This document shows positions 7,035-8,485 of a stretch of 8,485 bases of DNA, one piece after another. Position 1 is the stretch's first letter. Each line of letters starts with the position of its first letter. The position numbers were made by a program, and so were the translations under genes. The DNA comes from Actinomycetota bacterium (lineage in GTDB: Bacteria; Actinomycetota; Actinomycetes; Nanopelagicales; Nanopelagicaceae): the NCBI GenBank assembly GCA_009699795.1, contig WLNK01000041.1, positions 1 to 8,485 on the forward strand. Direction: 5' to 3'. Below the pieces are notes generated by a model, which worked only from the letters and a program-made list of their open reading frames with translations, had not been told where the DNA came from and ran no database searches.

Positions 7035-7063
7035 AGCCTAAAACGCCCTCCTTATTTACGCAA
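7035..7063 (-). promoter_or_regulatory. Putative leaderless promoter of the iron permease gene
   Basis: On the minus strand TTGCGT (7063-7058), 17 bp, TAGGCT (7040-7035), 7 bp and ATG (7027) form the best complete promoter in the window. The -35 lies within the right arm of the inverted repeat at 7056-7079, so a protein bound there would interfere. Between -35 and -10 sits AAGGAGG, which would not be transcribed if the leaderless start is used. Confidence 0.6.
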
Positions 7064-7079
7064 CTTTTATGTTGCGTAA
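7056..7079. repeat. Perfect inverted repeat with 9-bp arms between the RNase D and iron permease genes
   Basis: Arms TTACGCAAC and GTTGCGTAA flank a 6-bp AT-only spacer. The repeat begins 4 bp after the RNase D stop and covers the -35 hexamer of the putative permease promoter. It could be an operator for an iron or metal regulator, or a 3' hairpin of the RNase D transcript. It lacks a following U-tract and does not resemble the 19-bp DtxR/IdeR iron box I know. The repeat itself is certain; its role is not. Confidence 0.55.
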
Positions 7080-7083
7080 TTCG

Positions 7084-8397
7084 TCACTCTTCGGTTTCTG
7101 GGGCGTCGACGCCGTCGGGAGTTGGCGTAATGAGAGGCTCATTTTCAAGGAGCGCGGCCTCCAGAAGCGGCGCAGCAATCTCAATCTGCCACTGGCGCAC
7201 CCCAAGGGCGGCTAAGGCGCTGGAAACGTTGCCTATTGGCTTATTCCAGCAGATACGACGCACAGCCTCGGGGGAGATGAGGTTTTCAAGAGGGATTGCC
7301 AACTCCTTTGCGCGCTCATCTAAACGAGCCTTTGCGTGCGTTAAGGGCGCGTACTTATCTACAAAGCGCTCACGCCATATTTTTATTGGAGGAAGTGAAT
7401 CTGAATGAGCCCTACCTTCTGGCCATTGATCTTCGGGCAGTGCTATCGCATCGGTAACAGTACTTATCCACGTCGCGGTGTTTTCAAACCACCGCGCTCG
7501 CAGCCCAATAGGGCGAAGGATTCTCTCCAAATCCTTTTTGGTAGCTAAAGGCTTGCTACCCGCAGCTAGAGCAATTTCAACGATTGCGGTATCAGAGAGC
7601 AAACGCCCCGGTGAAATATCAGCTTCTTGCGCCATCTGATTCCTAGTGGTCCAAAGCGCTCGCACCACCGCTAACTGATTTCGTTTTTTAACTTTATGCA
7701 TGCCAGAGGTTCTGCGCCATGGATCGATTCGCGCAGGAGGGGGCGGTGCTAACAATATTGATTGGAATTCCTCTTCTACCCAAGCAAGCTTTTCTTGCGA
7801 GTTTAAAATTTCATACATTGCGTTGCGTAGTTCAACCAAGAGTTCAACATCAAGTGCGGCGTATGTAAGCCAATCTAAGGGGAGAGGCCTTTGGGACCAA
7901 TCAACAGCGGAATGTTCTTTCGCTAGCGAAACTCCCATGAGTGACTCGAGAAGGGGGCCGAGCCCGACCCTTGGCAAACCAGCAATCCGTCCTGCTAATT
8001 CTGTATCAAAAAGTTTGGTTGGGTTGATTCCTAATTCGCGCAAACAAGGCAAATCTTGGGTACTTGCATGCAAAATAACTTCATCGCTCTGCAAAAGAGT
8101 ATTGAGTTTTAGAAATAATTCGTGCCCGGGACCAAATGGAATCGGATCGATTAAGTGCAAGCCTCCATTTTCTCTCTTTATTTGAATCAGGTAGGCACGA
8201 GAGCTGTATTTATATCCTGATGCGCGCTCGGCATCAATGGCAAAGGGACCACTTCCGTTTTCTAAATTTGAAATAGCTTGCGTGAGCGCCTTCGTCGTAT
8301 CAATAACGGGGGGAGTTCCACCGCTTGGTTGAAGTAAAGGAACAGCAGTGGGTAGAGATAAATCTTCGGCGAACTCTTCCGTTTTCTCTTCAGACAT
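7084..8397 (-). CDS. rnd: Ribonuclease D-like 3'-5' exonuclease with HRDC domain
   Basis: This 437-residue protein is a DEDD-family 3'-5' exoribonuclease, expected to trim the 3' ends of tRNA precursors and other structured RNAs in the cytoplasm. Exo I is FAIDAERA with D55 and E57; Exo II is ILHASTQDLPCL with D115; Exo III is YAALD with Y179 and D183, giving the complete DEDDy set. The segment LFDTELAGRIAGLPRVGLG (129-147) and DWSQRPLPLDWLTYA (166-180) are classic RNase D. An HRDC nucleic-acid-binding domain covers about residues 236-316. The C-terminal part, about 335-415, resembles the second helical domain of RNase D. The acidic, low-complexity ends (MSEEKTEEFAED and DAPETEE) are probably disordered. 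It lies 22 bp behind a DUF3000-like gene, an arrangement common in actinobacteria. No Shine-Dalgarno sequence is present; TAAATT lies 6 nt upstream. A long open frame on the opposite strand is a shadow. Confidence 0.93.
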   Translation of the reverse strand: MSEEKTEEFAEDLSLPTAVPLLQPSGGTPPVIDTTKALTQAISNLENGSGPFAIDAERASGYKYSSRAYLIQIKRENGGLHLIDPIPFGPGHELFLKLNTLLQSDEVILHASTQDLPCLRELGINPTKLFDTELAGRIAGLPRVGLGPLLESLMGVSLAKEHSAVDWSQRPLPLDWLTYAALDVELLVELRNAMYEILNSQEKLAWVEEEFQSILLAPPPPARIDPWRRTSGMHKVKKRNQLAVVRALWTTRNQMAQEADISPGRLLSDTAIVEIALAAGSKPLATKKDLERILRPIGLRARWFENTATWISTVTDAIALPEDQWPEGRAHSDSLPPIKIWRERFVDKYAPLTHAKARLDERAKELAIPLENLISPEAVRRICWNKPIGNVSSALAALGVRQWQIEIAAPLLEAALLENEPLITPTPDGVDAPETEE

Positions 8398-8403
8398 TGT
8401 TTA

Positions 8404-8409
8404 AATTTA
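8404..8409 (-). promoter_or_regulatory. Putative -10 element of a leaderless rnd promoter
   Basis: TAAATT on the minus strand is followed by the 6-nt spacer TAAACA and then the ATG at 8397. The gap is AT-rich and has no Shine-Dalgarno sequence. No clear -35 is found in the end of the upstream gene. AT-richness makes a chance TANNNT more likely here than at the other starts. Confidence 0.4.
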
Positions 8410-8419
8410 TTGGCCTGTA

Positions 8420-8485
8420 TTAATTTCGCCGACGCGCTGATGAAAGTGAAGAAACTCCATCTTCAAGGGGTGGCAAACCAGCAAC
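8420..8485 (-). CDS. C-terminal end of a probable DUF3000 protein (partial)
   Basis: Read on the minus strand from the window edge, 21 codons give VAGLPPLEDGVSSLSSARRRN and then TAA at 8422-8420. The G-PP-x-DGV core and arginine-rich terminus match what I recall of the C-terminus of actinobacterial DUF3000 proteins, and such genes commonly sit directly upstream of this RNase D gene. Function of that family is unknown. The fragment is short, so the family call rests as much on neighbourhood as on sequence. Confidence 0.55.
   Translation of the reverse strand, partial: VAGLPPLEDGVSSLSSARRRN

Noticed and set aside
7028..7055. DtxR/IdeR iron box at the permease promoter
   Set aside because: TTTTAGGCT has a superficial likeness to a half-site, but there is no symmetric partner and the hexamer is better explained as the -10.
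7056..7079. Classical rho-independent terminator for RNase D
   Set aside because: The stem is good, but on the minus strand it is followed by ATAAGGAGG rather than a T-tract, so it is listed as an inverted repeat of undecided role.
7700..8185. 161-codon open frame on the plus strand, opposite RNase D
   Set aside because: It lies wholly antisense to a gene with all DEDDy catalytic residues intact, and its translation is a Ser/Lys-rich sequence with no recognisable domain.
1..8485. Defence island, mobile element, CRISPR array or biosynthetic cluster
   Set aside because: All genes are recognisable housekeeping families with uniform-looking codon use; no direct repeats, integrase, transposase or tRNA-associated attachment site is visible.

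Overview
The window is a stretch of compact, moderately low-GC actinobacterial chromosome made of housekeeping genes. The gene content (a paired-type TrkA protein, an actinobacterial TRAM-domain RNA methyltransferase, AcnA, Dxs, and a DUF3000-like gene followed by an RNase D with HRDC domain) is typical of Actinobacteria. The AT-richer codon use and very short intergenic gaps suggest a streamlined lineage such as the freshwater acI group (Nanopelagicales, for example Planktophila-like). That placement is an inference and was not tested by any search.

Layout, left to right. A TrkA-type K+ regulatory subunit on the minus strand (5' end only) diverges across a 32-bp gap from a plus-strand 23S rRNA/tRNA m5U-type methyltransferase. 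A 48-bp gap holding a perfect 18-bp palindrome leads to acnA (aconitase). After 24 bp comes dxs (1-deoxy-D-xylulose-5-phosphate synthase). dxs meets, with no gap at all, a convergent minus-strand FTR1/EfeU-type iron permease. Upstream of the permease on the same strand, across a 56-bp gap with a 9-bp-armed inverted repeat, lies an RNase D (DEDD exonuclease plus HRDC). Behind that is the last 21 codons of a probable DUF3000 gene. No stretch over 60 bp lacks a gene, and no tRNA, rRNA, CRISPR, insertion sequence or phage gene is visible.

Functionally the block joins potassium homeostasis, RNA modification and processing, the TCA cycle, entry into the MEP isoprenoid pathway, and iron import. The methyltransferase and aconitase both carry the cysteines for a 4Fe-4S cluster, so the iron permease is a thematically plausible neighbour, but nothing in the sequence shows co-regulation.

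The most informative signals are regulatory. Five of the six visible gene starts have a TANNNT -10-like hexamer ending exactly 6 or 7 nt before the start codon and lack a well-placed Shine-Dalgarno sequence, the signature of leaderless mRNAs. acnA is the exception: it has a leader with a Shine-Dalgarno sequence, a palindromic operator candidate overlapping the stop codon of the gene before it, a small hairpin, and a 10-codon upstream ORF whose stop overlaps the acnA start. I see no convincing undescribed multi-gene system; the window is ordinary core genome with interesting control regions.
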